From: an uncultured Eubacterium sp.
Lineage (GTDB): Bacteria; Bacillota; Clostridia; Oscillospirales; Acutalibacteraceae
Direction: 5' to 3'
NCBI GenBank assembly: GCA_910583925.1
Contig: CAJTZJ010000011.1
Span: 1 to 64,000, forward strand
Length of the DNA: 64,000 nucleotides
Under the pieces are notes generated by a model. It ran no database searches. It had not been told where the DNA came from and saw nothing but the letters and a program-made list of their open reading frames with translations. Positions 35,701 to 45,315 of the stretch are shown piece by piece (position 1 is the first letter of the stretch; every line of letters begins with the position of its first letter). Made by a program: the position numbers and the translations under genes.

Positions 35701-36394
35701 TAATTAATCCCTCACTAACTGCTTTATCATAAGCTTCAATTAAAAACTGATACATCGGTGATGAAACATCAAGCATATGCCTTAATTCATCAATCAATTT
35801 TTCCGAAGCAATATTTTTTAAATCCGAATTCCAACGCACAAATTCCATATTTTTTGCATTAAGATACTGCTTTAACGCCTCAGGAGCATCCGGCACCTTA
35901 TCTTTTTTATAATAGTCACGCGTTCCATAAATTAAGCCGGCATCTTCTGTTGCCTTTACAGCTTCAAGCCATCTTTCAGGCTCTTCAAGAATTTTTTGCC
36001 TTACCACATCAAATTGTGACGGCTTATGTGTCCACATTCCCAAGCCGAAAGCATATCCTGCAGGCAAAAATTCAAACCAATAAAAAGGAGCAAAAGGATA
36101 AGCAACCTTATTTCTTCTCAGCATAAGCCAAAGATTTTCACGATAGAGCATCTTACTTTTTGTTCGTCTTGTATCCCTTCTGATTCTTGAAACGGAGTAA
36201 ACGGGATTCAAATCGGATAGCGGATCAAGTTCGCTCATCAAATCTGATAAATCCAGCACAATCTGCCTCATCGGAATGGTTGCGCCCTGTTTTAATTCCT
36301 CTTTATGCTCCTCATAAAATTCTTTAGAATCATTAAACCTGTTTATAGATAAAAGCTCTACAATTTCAGGCTTTATTCCACTGTAGTTATACAT
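35678..36394 (-). CDS. DUF2461 family protein
   Basis: A 238-residue cytosolic protein of the DUF2461 (TIGR02453) family. The pattern FNDSKEFYEEHKEE near the N-terminus (with the usual Trp replaced by Phe), RIRRDTRRTKSK in the middle and FYWFEFLPAGYAFGLGMW fit the family. Function is unknown. I chose the ATG at 36394, which forms a TAATG joint with the upstream gene; AAAGGA is eleven bases back. Confidence 0.78.
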   Translation of the reverse strand: MYNYSGIKPEIVELLSINRFNDSKEFYEEHKEELKQGATIPMRQIVLDLSDLMSELDPLSDLNPVYSVSRIRRDTRRTKSKMLYRENLWLMLRRNKVAYPFAPFYWFEFLPAGYAFGLGMWTHKPSQFDVVRQKILEEPERWLEAVKATEDAGLIYGTRDYYKKDKVPDAPEALKQYLNAKNMEFVRWNSDLKNIASEKLIDELRHMLDVSSPMYQFLIEAYDKAVSEGLINADDYRR

Positions 36395-37656
36395 TATTTC
36401 AACAATCCTTTTTCTAACATTTTCTGCGCCGCAAGCATGGCACACAGCTTTGCACTATGAAAATTCAAGCCACCCTGTATCCACGCATAATACGGCTCTC
36501 TGATCGGAGCATCTGCCGATAATTCTATAGATGAGCCAAGTGTAAATGCACCTGCCGCCATAACCACCTTGCTGTCATATCCCGGCATATCCCATGGTTC
36601 GGGGGAAAGATAACTGTCTATCGGGCTTCCGCTCTGGATACCCTGACAAAAAGCAACAAGGCTCTCAGGATTTTCAAGCCCTAAGGACTGAACAATATCC
36701 CCTCTTTCAGCATCAAAGGCAGGAGTTGTATCATAACCGAAATCATCAAACATCGCAGAAATATATACAACACTTTTCAATGCCTCTCCAACAGTATGCG
36801 GTGCATAAAAAAGCCCCATATAAAGCTCTCTGTTATGGCCAAGCGTTGCTCCCACCTCTCTTCCGAGACCGGGAGTAGTCAAACGGTATGCACACTTTTC
36901 AACTAAATCTTTTCGTCCTGCAATATAGCCGCCCGTTGTTGCAATTCCACCGCCTGCATTTTTTATAAGAGAGCCTGCAATTAAATCAGCACCTACATCG
37001 GTAGGCTCCTGCTTCTGTACAAATTCGCCATAGCAGTTATCAACCATAACAATAACATTGGGATTCTTCTTTTTAACGATTTTAACAACCTTTTCGATTT
37101 CCTCAATTAGAAGACTCGGACGAAGTTCATAACCTCTGCTTCTCTGAATATAAACCATAGTTACACAATCGTCAACAGCCTTTTCTATTGCCTCATAATC
37201 CGGTCTTTCATTTTTCAGAGGAACTTCATCATAAACGATGCCGAAATCCTTTAAAGAGCCCATTCCGCTGCCGGAAATGCCAATAACATTATGTATTGTA
37301 TCATAAGGTGTTCCCGTAACGGCAAGCATTTTATCCCCCGGACGAAGAACGCCGAATAAAGCAGTTGCAAGAGTATGCGTTCCGCAGGTAAAATTATGGC
37401 GCACAAGTGCATCCTCTGCTCCGAATATTTTTGCCCATACCTTGTCCAATGTATCTCTGCCTCTGTCATCATAGCCATAGCCGGTGCTTGAAACAAAATG
37501 CGATTCGGAAATACCGAATTCAATAAAAGCAGATTGCACTTTAAATTGATTATATTCTGCAACTTCCTCTATTTTTTCAAATTGAGATCTGCATTTTTTT
37601 ATTGCCCTGTCTGAAGCACTTAAAATCTTTTTATCTATATTAAAAAAAGGATTCAT
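36394..37656 (-). CDS. Methionine gamma-lyase/aluminium-resistance family PLP enzyme
   Basis: A PLP-dependent enzyme of the YnbB family, often named methionine gamma-lyase-like or aluminium resistance protein. It is 420 residues long. The PLP Lys is Lys232 in GSLIKNAGGG, with Asp206 in VDNCYGEF for the ring nitrogen and the GYGYDDRGRD segment near 59-68 that is typical of the group. A precise substrate is not certain. The start lies directly in the tail of a GNAT gene (4-base overlap). Confidence 0.88.
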   Translation of the reverse strand: MNPFFNIDKKILSASDRAIKKCRSQFEKIEEVAEYNQFKVQSAFIEFGISESHFVSSTGYGYDDRGRDTLDKVWAKIFGAEDALVRHNFTCGTHTLATALFGVLRPGDKMLAVTGTPYDTIHNVIGISGSGMGSLKDFGIVYDEVPLKNERPDYEAIEKAVDDCVTMVYIQRSRGYELRPSLLIEEIEKVVKIVKKKNPNVIVMVDNCYGEFVQKQEPTDVGADLIAGSLIKNAGGGIATTGGYIAGRKDLVEKCAYRLTTPGLGREVGATLGHNRELYMGLFYAPHTVGEALKSVVYISAMFDDFGYDTTPAFDAERGDIVQSLGLENPESLVAFCQGIQSGSPIDSYLSPEPWDMPGYDSKVVMAAGAFTLGSSIELSADAPIREPYYAWIQGGLNFHSAKLCAMLAAQKMLEKGLLK

Positions 37657-38375
37657 TTATATATTCTCCATTTTCCTGTATTTTCAAATCCAAGCTTTTT
37701 ATAAAAACCTTCGTTTCTTTCATTTTCACGCATTAAATAAACATTTCCGCCGAAATCACAGCACATCGCGGAAACAAGTGCTGAACCATAACCCATTTTT
37801 CTGAATTCCGGCTTCGTCTGCACGCCCGTTAAAATCGCATAATTCTTGTAAATTGACGAAAAAATTGCCGAGGAAATAATTTCATCATTGATATTAAGTG
37901 TTACTGCTTTGGCGGCATTATGCCTGATTCTATGATTTATATCAACATACCATGCTTCAAAATTGCTTTCGCCGTAATCAATAAAGTTATATAAATCAAA
38001 AAGCGGAGGATAATCATCAATTTTTATGTATGGCATTGAAAGCTCAATGCTTTTATTTGATTTCATAACCATTCCGCTTTCATAATCGTCAGAAACAATT
38101 AGTTTTTCATCACATAAAACAGATGAAAAGCCTATCACGGAAAGAAATTCCGTAATTTCATTTTTATTTGCCTTATCTGAAAACGAAACCGTTGCATCAT
38201 AATCAAGATAAGAAATGATTGCTGTTATATTTTCACTTTCGTCTGTTTGCCGATAAAAGCGTACAAATGGATATTTACAGCCATACGCATCCAATAATGA
38301 TAAAATACGAACAGAATAAATATCCAATAAATTAAAGCCGCAAATTTGTGATTTTTCTTCAATTAATTCAATCAT
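37653..38375 (-). CDS. GNAT-family N-acetyltransferase
   Basis: A 240-residue protein whose C-terminal half is a GNAT domain: VQTKPEFRKMGYGSALVSAM is the acetyl-CoA loop and GFYKKLGFENTG the end strand. The N-terminal 120 residues are family-variable. The substrate is unknown. It overlaps the preceding M42 gene by eight bases and has no obvious ribosome site of its own, so coupling is likely. Confidence 0.82.
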   Translation of the reverse strand: MIELIEEKSQICGFNLLDIYSVRILSLLDAYGCKYPFVRFYRQTDESENITAIISYLDYDATVSFSDKANKNEITEFLSVIGFSSVLCDEKLIVSDDYESGMVMKSNKSIELSMPYIKIDDYPPLFDLYNFIDYGESNFEAWYVDINHRIRHNAAKAVTLNINDEIISSAIFSSIYKNYAILTGVQTKPEFRKMGYGSALVSAMCCDFGGNVYLMRENERNEGFYKKLGFENTGKWRIYK

Positions 38376-39369
38376 ATATTTTAGGTAAAAATGCCTTTAA
38401 TAAATTCCTTGTTTCTTCAATATCGCTCTTTTTAACAACACTTGTGCCTGAATGAATATATCTGCAGGGCAGCGAAACTGCAATTACTTTGCTTCCCTTT
38501 CCGCTGGTCTGAATAGCACCTGCATCATTTCCGCCTGCAATAGCAGTTTTTGTTTGAATTTTAATATTTTCCTCTTTTGCGGTTTCAAAAGCCAGATTAT
38601 ACAGTGCCTTATTATAAACTGTTCTGCCGTCCATAAAAGAAACAACAGGACCGCTTCCAAGTACACAACAGCGTTCTCCGCCCGATACACCGCATAAATC
38701 CGCAGCAGTTGTTGCTTCAAGCACAACCGAAACATCACTCTGAACCTGATATGATGTGCAGGCAGAGCCTCTTAAGCCAACCTCTTCCTGCACATTAAAA
38801 CAAAAATAAGTGTCATATTCCAAATCGGATTTTATAAGCTCTATCATAAGCAAACAACCGATTCTGTCATCAAGGGCTTTGGATTTAATAAATCCGTTTC
38901 CGAATTCCGAATAATCCGAAGAAAAATATGCAAAATCTCCAAGAGAAACATATTTTTCGGTTTCCTCTTTGCTTTTTGCTCCGATATCAATATAAAGCTT
39001 TGAAAAATCAGGAACGGTTTTCTTTTCTTCATCAGATAAAAGATGAACTGCTTTTGCACCGATAACGCCTTTTATATTTCCGATTTGTACAACTCTGTCT
39101 ATAACAACTCTCGGATCTATTCCTCCCACGGGATGAAACTTAAGATATCCGTCTTCAGTAATATGCGTTATTATAAATCCAACCTCATCCATATGAGCAG
39201 AAAGCATAACCTTCTTTGATGGAACAGCTTTTCCTTTTTTGAATGCGATTATTGAGCCAAGTGCATCAACACTGTACTTGCAGTAATCTTTTATTTCATT
39301 AATTATGAAATCACAAACTCTTCTTTCATCACCCGAAGCTCCGTTTAACAGGCACAACTCCTTAAGCAT
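38368..39369 (-). CDS. M42 family aminopeptidase (second copy)
   Basis: A dinuclear metal aminopeptidase of 333 residues. Metal and catalytic motifs are SAHMDE, LDDRIG, VQEEVGLRG and RYIHSG. The position that is usually Asp (as in VDVS of its neighbour) is Glu here (VVLEATTAAD), a difference that may shift metal or substrate preference. The start at 39369 has a GCAGGTG site upstream, within the tail of the first copy. The tandem paralogue suggests a mixed oligomer or divided specificity. Confidence 0.88.
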   Translation of the reverse strand: MLKELCLLNGASGDERRVCDFIINEIKDYCKYSVDALGSIIAFKKGKAVPSKKVMLSAHMDEVGFIITHITEDGYLKFHPVGGIDPRVVIDRVVQIGNIKGVIGAKAVHLLSDEEKKTVPDFSKLYIDIGAKSKEETEKYVSLGDFAYFSSDYSEFGNGFIKSKALDDRIGCLLMIELIKSDLEYDTYFCFNVQEEVGLRGSACTSYQVQSDVSVVLEATTAADLCGVSGGERCCVLGSGPVVSFMDGRTVYNKALYNLAFETAKEENIKIQTKTAIAGGNDAGAIQTSGKGSKVIAVSLPCRYIHSGTSVVKKSDIEETRNLLKAFLPKIYD

Positions 39370-40378
39370 TTTCAGCACCTGCCTTTCTTTTAGCATAAGC
39401 AACAATCAAATCCGACACACTTTCAATGTCATTTATATCAACTACCTCAACCGGGCTGTGCATATATTTAAGCGGAATTGAAATAAGTCCGCATCGGATA
39501 CCGCTTTCGGAAATGGAAATAACATCAGCATTTGTTCCTGTTCTGCCATTCATAACCTCAAGCTGGTATTTAATATTATTCTCTTTTGCAGCCTCTATCA
39601 ATCCATCACAAATACTTTTATTTAAAACAGGAGAAATTCCAATCATAGCACCCTTGCCGATTTCGCCGCTTTCATCCTTATCACAGCCGGGAGTATAGCC
39701 AAATGAAACATCAACTGCTATAGCCTCATCTGCAGCTCTGCCATATGGTCCTGTTTTTGCACCTCTTGTACCTAATTCCTCCTGCGTAGAAAGAAGAACC
39801 GTTACTTTAATCGGAAGCTTCTTAAGCGCATCAAGCGCTAAAATTAAAGATGCAACGCCTGCTCTGTCATCAAGACAGTTTGAAGAAATCTGATTATTCA
39901 AAAGCTGAGTAAACTGTCTTTTAAAAGTAATTTTACTTCCGAGAGGAACAAGCCGTTCAGCAGCTTCCTTATCAAGTCCGATATCAACGGAAACATCACT
40001 GATTTCCGGAACTTTTTTTTCATCAGAGGCTTTTTGAAGATGCGGGGGAAGTGTTGAAATTATACCATTTAAAACTTCATTTCCCCAAACGGTTACCTCA
40101 GAACCCAAAAGCATTCTTTTATCAACTCCACCGCAGGCTGCCACCTTTAAAAAGCCATCACCGGAAACGGAAGTAACCGTCAATCCGATTTCATCAATAT
40201 GAGCATCAAGAAGAATATGATATCCTTCTCCGAATGTGCATATAACATTATTTACTGCATCCGTTTCAACCTTACCGTAAGAAGAAAGAATATCTTTAAG
40301 CATTGACATTATCTTCTCTTCTTCTCCTCCGACAGCAGGAACAGACACTAATTTTTTTATAAGATCAAAAGTTTTCAT
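39362..40378 (-). CDS. M42 family aminopeptidase (first copy)
   Basis: A dinuclear metal aminopeptidase of 338 residues with motifs DAHIDE, LDDRAG, STQEELGTRG, AVDVS and KYMHSP. It is the upstream half of a tandem pair, overlapping its neighbour by eight bases. M42 enzymes usually form large tetrahedral particles that trim peptides in the cytosol. The start makes a TAATG joint with murD. Confidence 0.9.
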   Translation of the reverse strand: MKTFDLIKKLVSVPAVGGEEEKIMSMLKDILSSYGKVETDAVNNVICTFGEGYHILLDAHIDEIGLTVTSVSGDGFLKVAACGGVDKRMLLGSEVTVWGNEVLNGIISTLPPHLQKASDEKKVPEISDVSVDIGLDKEAAERLVPLGSKITFKRQFTQLLNNQISSNCLDDRAGVASLILALDALKKLPIKVTVLLSTQEELGTRGAKTGPYGRAADEAIAVDVSFGYTPGCDKDESGEIGKGAMIGISPVLNKSICDGLIEAAKENNIKYQLEVMNGRTGTNADVISISESGIRCGLISIPLKYMHSPVEVVDINDIESVSDLIVAYAKRKAGAENA

Positions 40379-41808
40379 TATTTACCAAATCCATTAACTA
40401 ATTCTTTAAATTTTCTTCCCCTGTATTCAAAGGTCTTAAATTGATCAAACGCAGGACACGCAGGGCAAAGAGAAACGATATCTCCGCTTTCCGCACAATC
40501 TTTTGCAATCTTCAATGCCTCTTCCAGGGTTTCTGCTTTCATAATTTTAATATCGCTGTTTTCATAATTTTTATCGTTCGTTACAGCATCATAAATTCGG
40601 TCAGCAGTTGCACCGTTAAGAACAAGCAGCTTAACATATTTCAGAATGTAAGGCACCATTACACCGAAATCATTCCCCTTATCAGAGCCGCCGCAAATCA
40701 TTATAATTTCACGATGAAATGCTTTTAAGCCGCTGATTACTCTTGACGGAGAGGTTGCGATAGAATCGTTGTAATACTTAACACCGTTAAATTCACGAAC
40801 AAATTCAATTCTATGCTCAACACCGCCAAAAGTCTGTGCAATCTTTTTTATTGTTTCGGGCTTTACCATTCCCCAAACAGCAGTTATTGCCGTACAGTAA
40901 TTTTCAACATTGTGCATACCCGGAATAACAATATCGTTTTTATTCATAACAAGTGTTTCCGTACCGTTATCATTATAAACAATATCGCCGTTTTCTTTCA
41001 TATAAGCACCGTTTTTAACCGTATGCCGAATAGAAAATTCACTGAGCTTACCTCGAACATCAAACCGCATATCATGGTATACTCTGCCGCCGATTGAATA
41101 ATCACAATCAGCATTTAAAATCGTTTTCTGATTGCTGCTCTGATAAATAAGAATATTTCTTTTTGCATCAACATATTCATCAAGACTTATATGATGATCG
41201 AGATGCGTACTTTCAATATTTGTTACAACCGCAACATCAGGTTTATTTACCATATTTCCCATCGTTAAAAGCTGGAATGAAGAAAGCTCAACAACAGCAA
41301 TATCATTTTCGGTAATATGTTCAAGCTCAGGCATAAGCGCCTTTCCGATATTGCCGCCAAGAAAAACGGTGTTCCCCTCTGCTTCAAGCATTTTGGAAAC
41401 GAGCGTTGTAGTTGTTGTTTTTCCGTTTGAACCTGTGACTGCAATGATTTTTGCAGGGCAAAGCCTGAAGAAAACCTCCATCTCGGTAGTAACCCTCTGC
41501 CCTCTTTCAATACATTCACCGATCCATTTATTCTGAAATGGCAGTATGCCGTGTGAGCGAAAAACCAAATCCATCTGAGGCAAAACATCAAGATAGTTTT
41601 CGCCTAAAGAAAAATGAACACCAAGCGCTTCAAGTTCCCTGCAAATTTCTTTACCGATGAATTCTTTATCTTTCCCATCACATGCATAAACTGAAACTCC
41701 ATTTTCAGAAAGCCATTTTGCACAGGGTACATTTGCAACACCCATACCAACAAAGGCAACTCTTTTGCCCTTAAGACCTTCAAGAAATTCTTTAATTTCT
41801 TTATTCAT
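40378..41808 (-). CDS. murD: UDP-N-acetylmuramoylalanine--D-glutamate ligase
   Basis: Adds D-Glu to UDP-MurNAc-L-Ala in peptidoglycan precursor synthesis. The 476-residue protein has the ATP loop GSNGKTTT (126-133), LSSFQL, the NIESTHLDHH catalytic region and YNDSIATSPSR near 360. I chose the ATG at 41808, nine bases after AAGGAG; longer frames run into the previous gene. It stands outside a dcw cluster, next to ligA and an unknown membrane protein, which is unusual but not alarming. Confidence 0.94.
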   Translation of the reverse strand: MNKEIKEFLEGLKGKRVAFVGMGVANVPCAKWLSENGVSVYACDGKDKEFIGKEICRELEALGVHFSLGENYLDVLPQMDLVFRSHGILPFQNKWIGECIERGQRVTTEMEVFFRLCPAKIIAVTGSNGKTTTTTLVSKMLEAEGNTVFLGGNIGKALMPELEHITENDIAVVELSSFQLLTMGNMVNKPDVAVVTNIESTHLDHHISLDEYVDAKRNILIYQSSNQKTILNADCDYSIGGRVYHDMRFDVRGKLSEFSIRHTVKNGAYMKENGDIVYNDNGTETLVMNKNDIVIPGMHNVENYCTAITAVWGMVKPETIKKIAQTFGGVEHRIEFVREFNGVKYYNDSIATSPSRVISGLKAFHREIIMICGGSDKGNDFGVMVPYILKYVKLLVLNGATADRIYDAVTNDKNYENSDIKIMKAETLEEALKIAKDCAESGDIVSLCPACPAFDQFKTFEYRGRKFKELVNGFGK

Positions 41809-41821
41809 AATAATACACTCC

Positions 41822-42655
41822 TTAATGGGCATAAAATGTGCCATTCTTAAAACTTTTAATATCAAAATCTTCCATATGCTTTTCCAGTTCATTCTGGAAT
41901 GAAAGCCTGATATCTCCGATATTTTCTTTCGGAATCGGAATATTACACTTCAAAACATAATTTGCAATAATCTGCTGGCACTTTGTTTTAGCATTTCCGA
42001 GGAAATAGCATTTTCCCGTTTCAGGTTCAGTAATTGCAAGTGCAATCTTTATTTGTTCTTTTTTTCCAAGAGGGGTAATCATTTTTGAAACAGCTATCGC
42101 TTCCTCCTCAGCCTTATCGGTTACAAAGCAAATAACTGCATTGCCTTTTCTTTTAAGATTGTGAACAGTAATATCTTGAATAACGACATCTATGTACGCA
42201 AGAATATCGCTTCTTGAAAGTGATTCTATTTCAGCAGCGTAGAAAAATTCCTTTTTAGTTGAAGCAGTAAAGGAAAAATCAAACTCATCAATCTCTATAT
42301 CCGAATGCACTGCATATCCGCCATTGGCAAAATCATTCTGCATAGCTTTAACAAAAGCACTTTCATCCTTTTCTTCTCTTGATGTAACATAGGAGCCATA
42401 ATCACTTAACTCATATTCAACAGCCTCAAGAAACTTATCACTTTTTGAATATTTGTTGTAATAAGAAAACAGCAGACAGAGATTTGCAATAATCAAAATA
42501 TCGCAAAAATATCTGCATACCATATCAGCAGCACTGCTGAATTTTTCAACATAGGGCTGAGCTCCGATAAATAAAAATATAAAAATTACACTGAAAATGA
42601 TTATCGTTTTCATTATTTTGTAAAGTCTTTTTTGTTTTTTTCTGAATTCTCTCAT
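41822..42655 (-). CDS. Unknown protein with two N-terminal membrane helices
   Basis: I do not recognise this 277-residue protein. A basic N-terminus (RKKQKRLYK) leads into a membrane helix (about 15-32), a short loop and a second hydrophobic helix (about 48-65). The rest (about 70-277) is a soluble alpha/beta domain with acidic patches and several Cys (such as KCYFLG and KCQQ). The layout suits a membrane-tethered cytosolic domain. It overlaps the ligA stop (ATGA) and is followed by murD. Confidence 0.7.
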   Translation of the reverse strand: MREFRKKQKRLYKIMKTIIIFSVIFIFLFIGAQPYVEKFSSAADMVCRYFCDILIIANLCLLFSYYNKYSKSDKFLEAVEYELSDYGSYVTSREEKDESAFVKAMQNDFANGGYAVHSDIEIDEFDFSFTASTKKEFFYAAEIESLSRSDILAYIDVVIQDITVHNLKRKGNAVICFVTDKAEEEAIAVSKMITPLGKKEQIKIALAITEPETGKCYFLGNAKTKCQQIIANYVLKCNIPIPKENIGDIRLSFQNELEKHMEDFDIKSFKNGTFYAH

Positions 42656-44628
42656 TTTACCATTTCCATAAATTCTTCTTCTGTTATTATTTCAATACCA
42701 AGTGCATTGGCTTTATCAAGCTTGCTTCCCGCCTCCTCGCCGGCAAGAACATAGCTTGTTTTTTTGGAAACACCGGATGATGTTTTTCCGCCGAAGGATT
42801 CAATTATCTTTGAAGCCTCAGCTCGTTTTAAGGTTGGCAGTGTACCCGTTAAAACAAAGGTTTTATTTTCAAAACGATTATCCTTAACAACATTTTTTGA
42901 TTCCATATTGACGCCGTTTTCATCAAGACTTTTAATCAATTCCTTTGATTTTTCGTTATTGAAAAAATCAACAACACTTTCAGCCATAATATCTCCGAAG
43001 CCGTCAATCTGAAGAATATCATCAACAGATGCATGCATAAGCGCGTTCATATTTTTAAAATGATTTGCCAAAAGCGTTCCCGCCTTTGCTCCTATATGGC
43101 GTATACCCAAGCCGAATATAAGCTTGCCTAAATCATTTTTCTTGGAAGCCGTTATGGAATTGATTATATTATTTATGCTTTTCTCTTTAAAGCCCTCAAG
43201 ATTTGCCGAATCAATTTTTTCAAAAGTTAATGCATAAATATCTTCTGTTTTTTCAATCAGACCGTTATCAACAAAGGTTTCAAGAATTGCCGGACCCAGA
43301 CCCTCAATATCCATTGCATCTCTTGAGCAGAAATGAATAAGATTTCTTAAAAGCTGAGCCGGACAATCGGGGTTAATACATCGGATTGCAGCTTCATCAT
43401 TTTCCTGCACAACGGAACTCTGACAGCTGGGACAAACCTTTGGGAATTCAAAAATCTCATTACTGTTATGCTCATTAACGCAAAGCACCTCAGGAATAAT
43501 ATCGCCTGCCTTGCGCACGGTAACGATATCGCCGATTGCAATACCCTTTTCCCTAATAAAATCGCTGTTGTGAAGCGTTGCCCTTGAAACTGTTGTTCCG
43601 GCAAGATGAACAGGCTCCAAAACGGCAGTCGGCGTTAAAACACCTGTTCTTCCAACGGCAATTTCAATATCAGTAATCTTTGTCTGCTTTTCTTCAGGCG
43701 GATACTTAAATGCCACAGCCCATTTCGGAAACTTGGAAGTTGAGCCAAGCTGATTTCGCATTTCAAAATCATCAACCTTGATAACTGCACCATCTATATC
43801 AAATTCAAGTCCGCCGCGTTCTTCACCGATTTTATCAATAACACGCAAAGATTCATCAATTGTATCAACCAATGTATAATCCGGAACCGTATGAAAGCCA
43901 AGCTTTTGAAGAAAATCAAGGCTTTCTTTATGAGAATGAAGCGTAACACCCTCAACACGCTGAATATTAAAAATAAAAATATCAAGACCTCTTGTTGCCG
44001 TTACCTCGCTGTCCTTCTGTCTGAGCGAACCGGCAGCGGCATTACGCGGATTTTTAAAGGGCTTTTCGCCTTTTAAAAGCTGCCTGTCTACTACCCGTTC
44101 AAAGCTTTTTTTAGGCATATACACCTCGCCGCGAACCTCAATAAACGGAATATCTTCGGTAAGCTTTAAAGGGACATTGCGTATAACCTTAATATTTCCG
44201 CTTACATCTTCGCCGACATTGCCGTCCCCTCTCGTTGAGCCTCTTACAAAAACACCGTTTTCATATTCAAGACTTACTGAAAGACCATCTATTTTCGGCT
44301 CAACACAATATTTTGGAAAATCAACAGCATTGTGAACTCTGCTGTCAAAATCATATATTTCTTCCTTAGAAAAGGCATCTTGCAGAGATTCCATTCTGAC
44401 GCTATGAACAACACTGTCAAATGAATTATCCGCTTTTCCGCCTACCCGCTTCGTCGGAGAATCCTCCGTATCAAATTCAGGATACTGCTCTTCAAGCTTT
44501 TTAAGCTCTCTCATCATCATATCGTATTCATAATCGTCGATTTCAGGAGCGTCATCATTATAATATCTATCACTATGATATCTGAGTGTTTTGCGAAGTC
44601 CTTCAATTTTTTCTTTAATATTTTCCAT
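42652..44628 (-). CDS. ligA: NAD-dependent DNA ligase LigA
   Basis: Seals nicks in DNA using NAD. The 658-residue protein has the N-terminal Ia domain with YYNDDAPEIDDYEYD, the adenylation site KIDG with active Lys112, an OB fold, a four-Cys zinc finger (CPSC, then CINPDC), helix-hairpin-helix repeats, and a C-terminal BRCT domain. I chose the ATG at 44628; it follows GGTGAAG and lies just after a strong promoter. An earlier in-frame start would include that promoter and is rejected. Confidence 0.96.
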   Translation of the reverse strand: MENIKEKIEGLRKTLRYHSDRYYNDDAPEIDDYEYDMMMRELKKLEEQYPEFDTEDSPTKRVGGKADNSFDSVVHSVRMESLQDAFSKEEIYDFDSRVHNAVDFPKYCVEPKIDGLSVSLEYENGVFVRGSTRGDGNVGEDVSGNIKVIRNVPLKLTEDIPFIEVRGEVYMPKKSFERVVDRQLLKGEKPFKNPRNAAAGSLRQKDSEVTATRGLDIFIFNIQRVEGVTLHSHKESLDFLQKLGFHTVPDYTLVDTIDESLRVIDKIGEERGGLEFDIDGAVIKVDDFEMRNQLGSTSKFPKWAVAFKYPPEEKQTKITDIEIAVGRTGVLTPTAVLEPVHLAGTTVSRATLHNSDFIREKGIAIGDIVTVRKAGDIIPEVLCVNEHNSNEIFEFPKVCPSCQSSVVQENDEAAIRCINPDCPAQLLRNLIHFCSRDAMDIEGLGPAILETFVDNGLIEKTEDIYALTFEKIDSANLEGFKEKSINNIINSITASKKNDLGKLIFGLGIRHIGAKAGTLLANHFKNMNALMHASVDDILQIDGFGDIMAESVVDFFNNEKSKELIKSLDENGVNMESKNVVKDNRFENKTFVLTGTLPTLKRAEASKIIESFGGKTSSGVSKKTSYVLAGEEAGSKLDKANALGIEIITEEEFMEMVK

Positions 44629-44646
44629 AATCTTCACCAATTGCTT

Positions 44647-44675
44647 ATTATAACAAATATAGATATTATCTTCAA
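44647..44675 (-). promoter_or_regulatory. Strong sigma-A-type promoter of the ligA-to-addA run
   Basis: On the minus strand TTGAAG and a perfect TATAAT are 17 bases apart. The -10 box ends about 18 bases before the ligA ATG, so the leader is only about 12 bases. I saw no further promoter of this quality until rpmE, about 17 kb downstream. Confidence 0.8.
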
Positions 44676-44721
44676 TAAATATATTAGTATTATTACAAAT
44701 AAATTTATAATTATATAAAGT

Positions 44722-44750
44722 AAAGGCGAAAGCCTCAGCCATCGCCCTTT
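44722..44750 (-). terminator. Possible weak terminator after the ProX-like gene
   Basis: An 8-bp stem with one bulged G and a 12-base loop lies ten bases after the ProX-like stop. The downstream sequence is T-rich but not a clean T run, so efficiency is doubtful. Confidence 0.35.
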
Positions 44751-44759
44751 CATACCTCA

Positions 44760-45299
44760 TCATATTTCAATAATTGTCGGTATATGATTTGCAAAAGGAA
44801 TGTATTTGTGGATTAAATCTTCCGTTTTAAGCTTCATATATCCTGTTGTTGTGCCATCGCTGCAGCCATACCATCTGCCTGAAACTGCATCCTTATCCAA
44901 GATTATTCTAACCTTATTTTTTTCATCAAAAACACAGCTTAATACAGTTGCAGCACCAACCCTTGTTCCAAGCATATCAAAAAGCATTTCCGGAGATGCA
45001 AAGGAAACACGGGAAATCCCAAGAACACGGCTGAAATCCTTTGTAACAAACGGTTTATCATCAGTTGTTACAAACAGATAAAAATTGGTTTTCTGCCTGT
45101 TACAAAGAAACAAAGTTTTAACAATATTTGTATCAAGCTTTTTGCCTATTTCAATACAATCCTCCATAGTTATGGCTTCATCGGTATCAACACGCTCAAA
45201 CGGAATTTCCAGCTTTTCCAAAGTATTGTAAACCTTTTTATGTAGCTCTGAATTAAAATCAACAGGTTTACTTGTTATTATTTCACTAACATTTATCAT
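44760..45299 (-). CDS. Prolyl-tRNA deacylase-like protein (ProX/YbaK family)
   Basis: A 179-residue aminoacyl-tRNA editing domain of the ProX/PrdX type, which removes wrongly attached amino acids (often Ala) from tRNA-Pro. Visible parts are VKTLFLCNRQKTNFYL, TKDFSRVLGISRVSFA and the GAATVLSC segment. It stands alone, so it is a free-standing editing factor rather than a domain of ProRS. The end precedes a possible weak terminator. Confidence 0.88.
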   Translation of the reverse strand: MINVSEIITSKPVDFNSELHKKVYNTLEKLEIPFERVDTDEAITMEDCIEIGKKLDTNIVKTLFLCNRQKTNFYLFVTTDDKPFVTKDFSRVLGISRVSFASPEMLFDMLGTRVGAATVLSCVFDEKNKVRIILDKDAVSGRWYGCSDGTTTGYMKLKTEDLIHKYIPFANHIPTIIEI

Positions 45300-45315
45300 T
45301 TCTTAAATCCTTATT

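Noticed and set aside
44629..44763. Extended ligA N-terminus
   Set aside because: The extra codons would read through the TATAAT promoter; the family start at 44628 has GGTGAAG before it.
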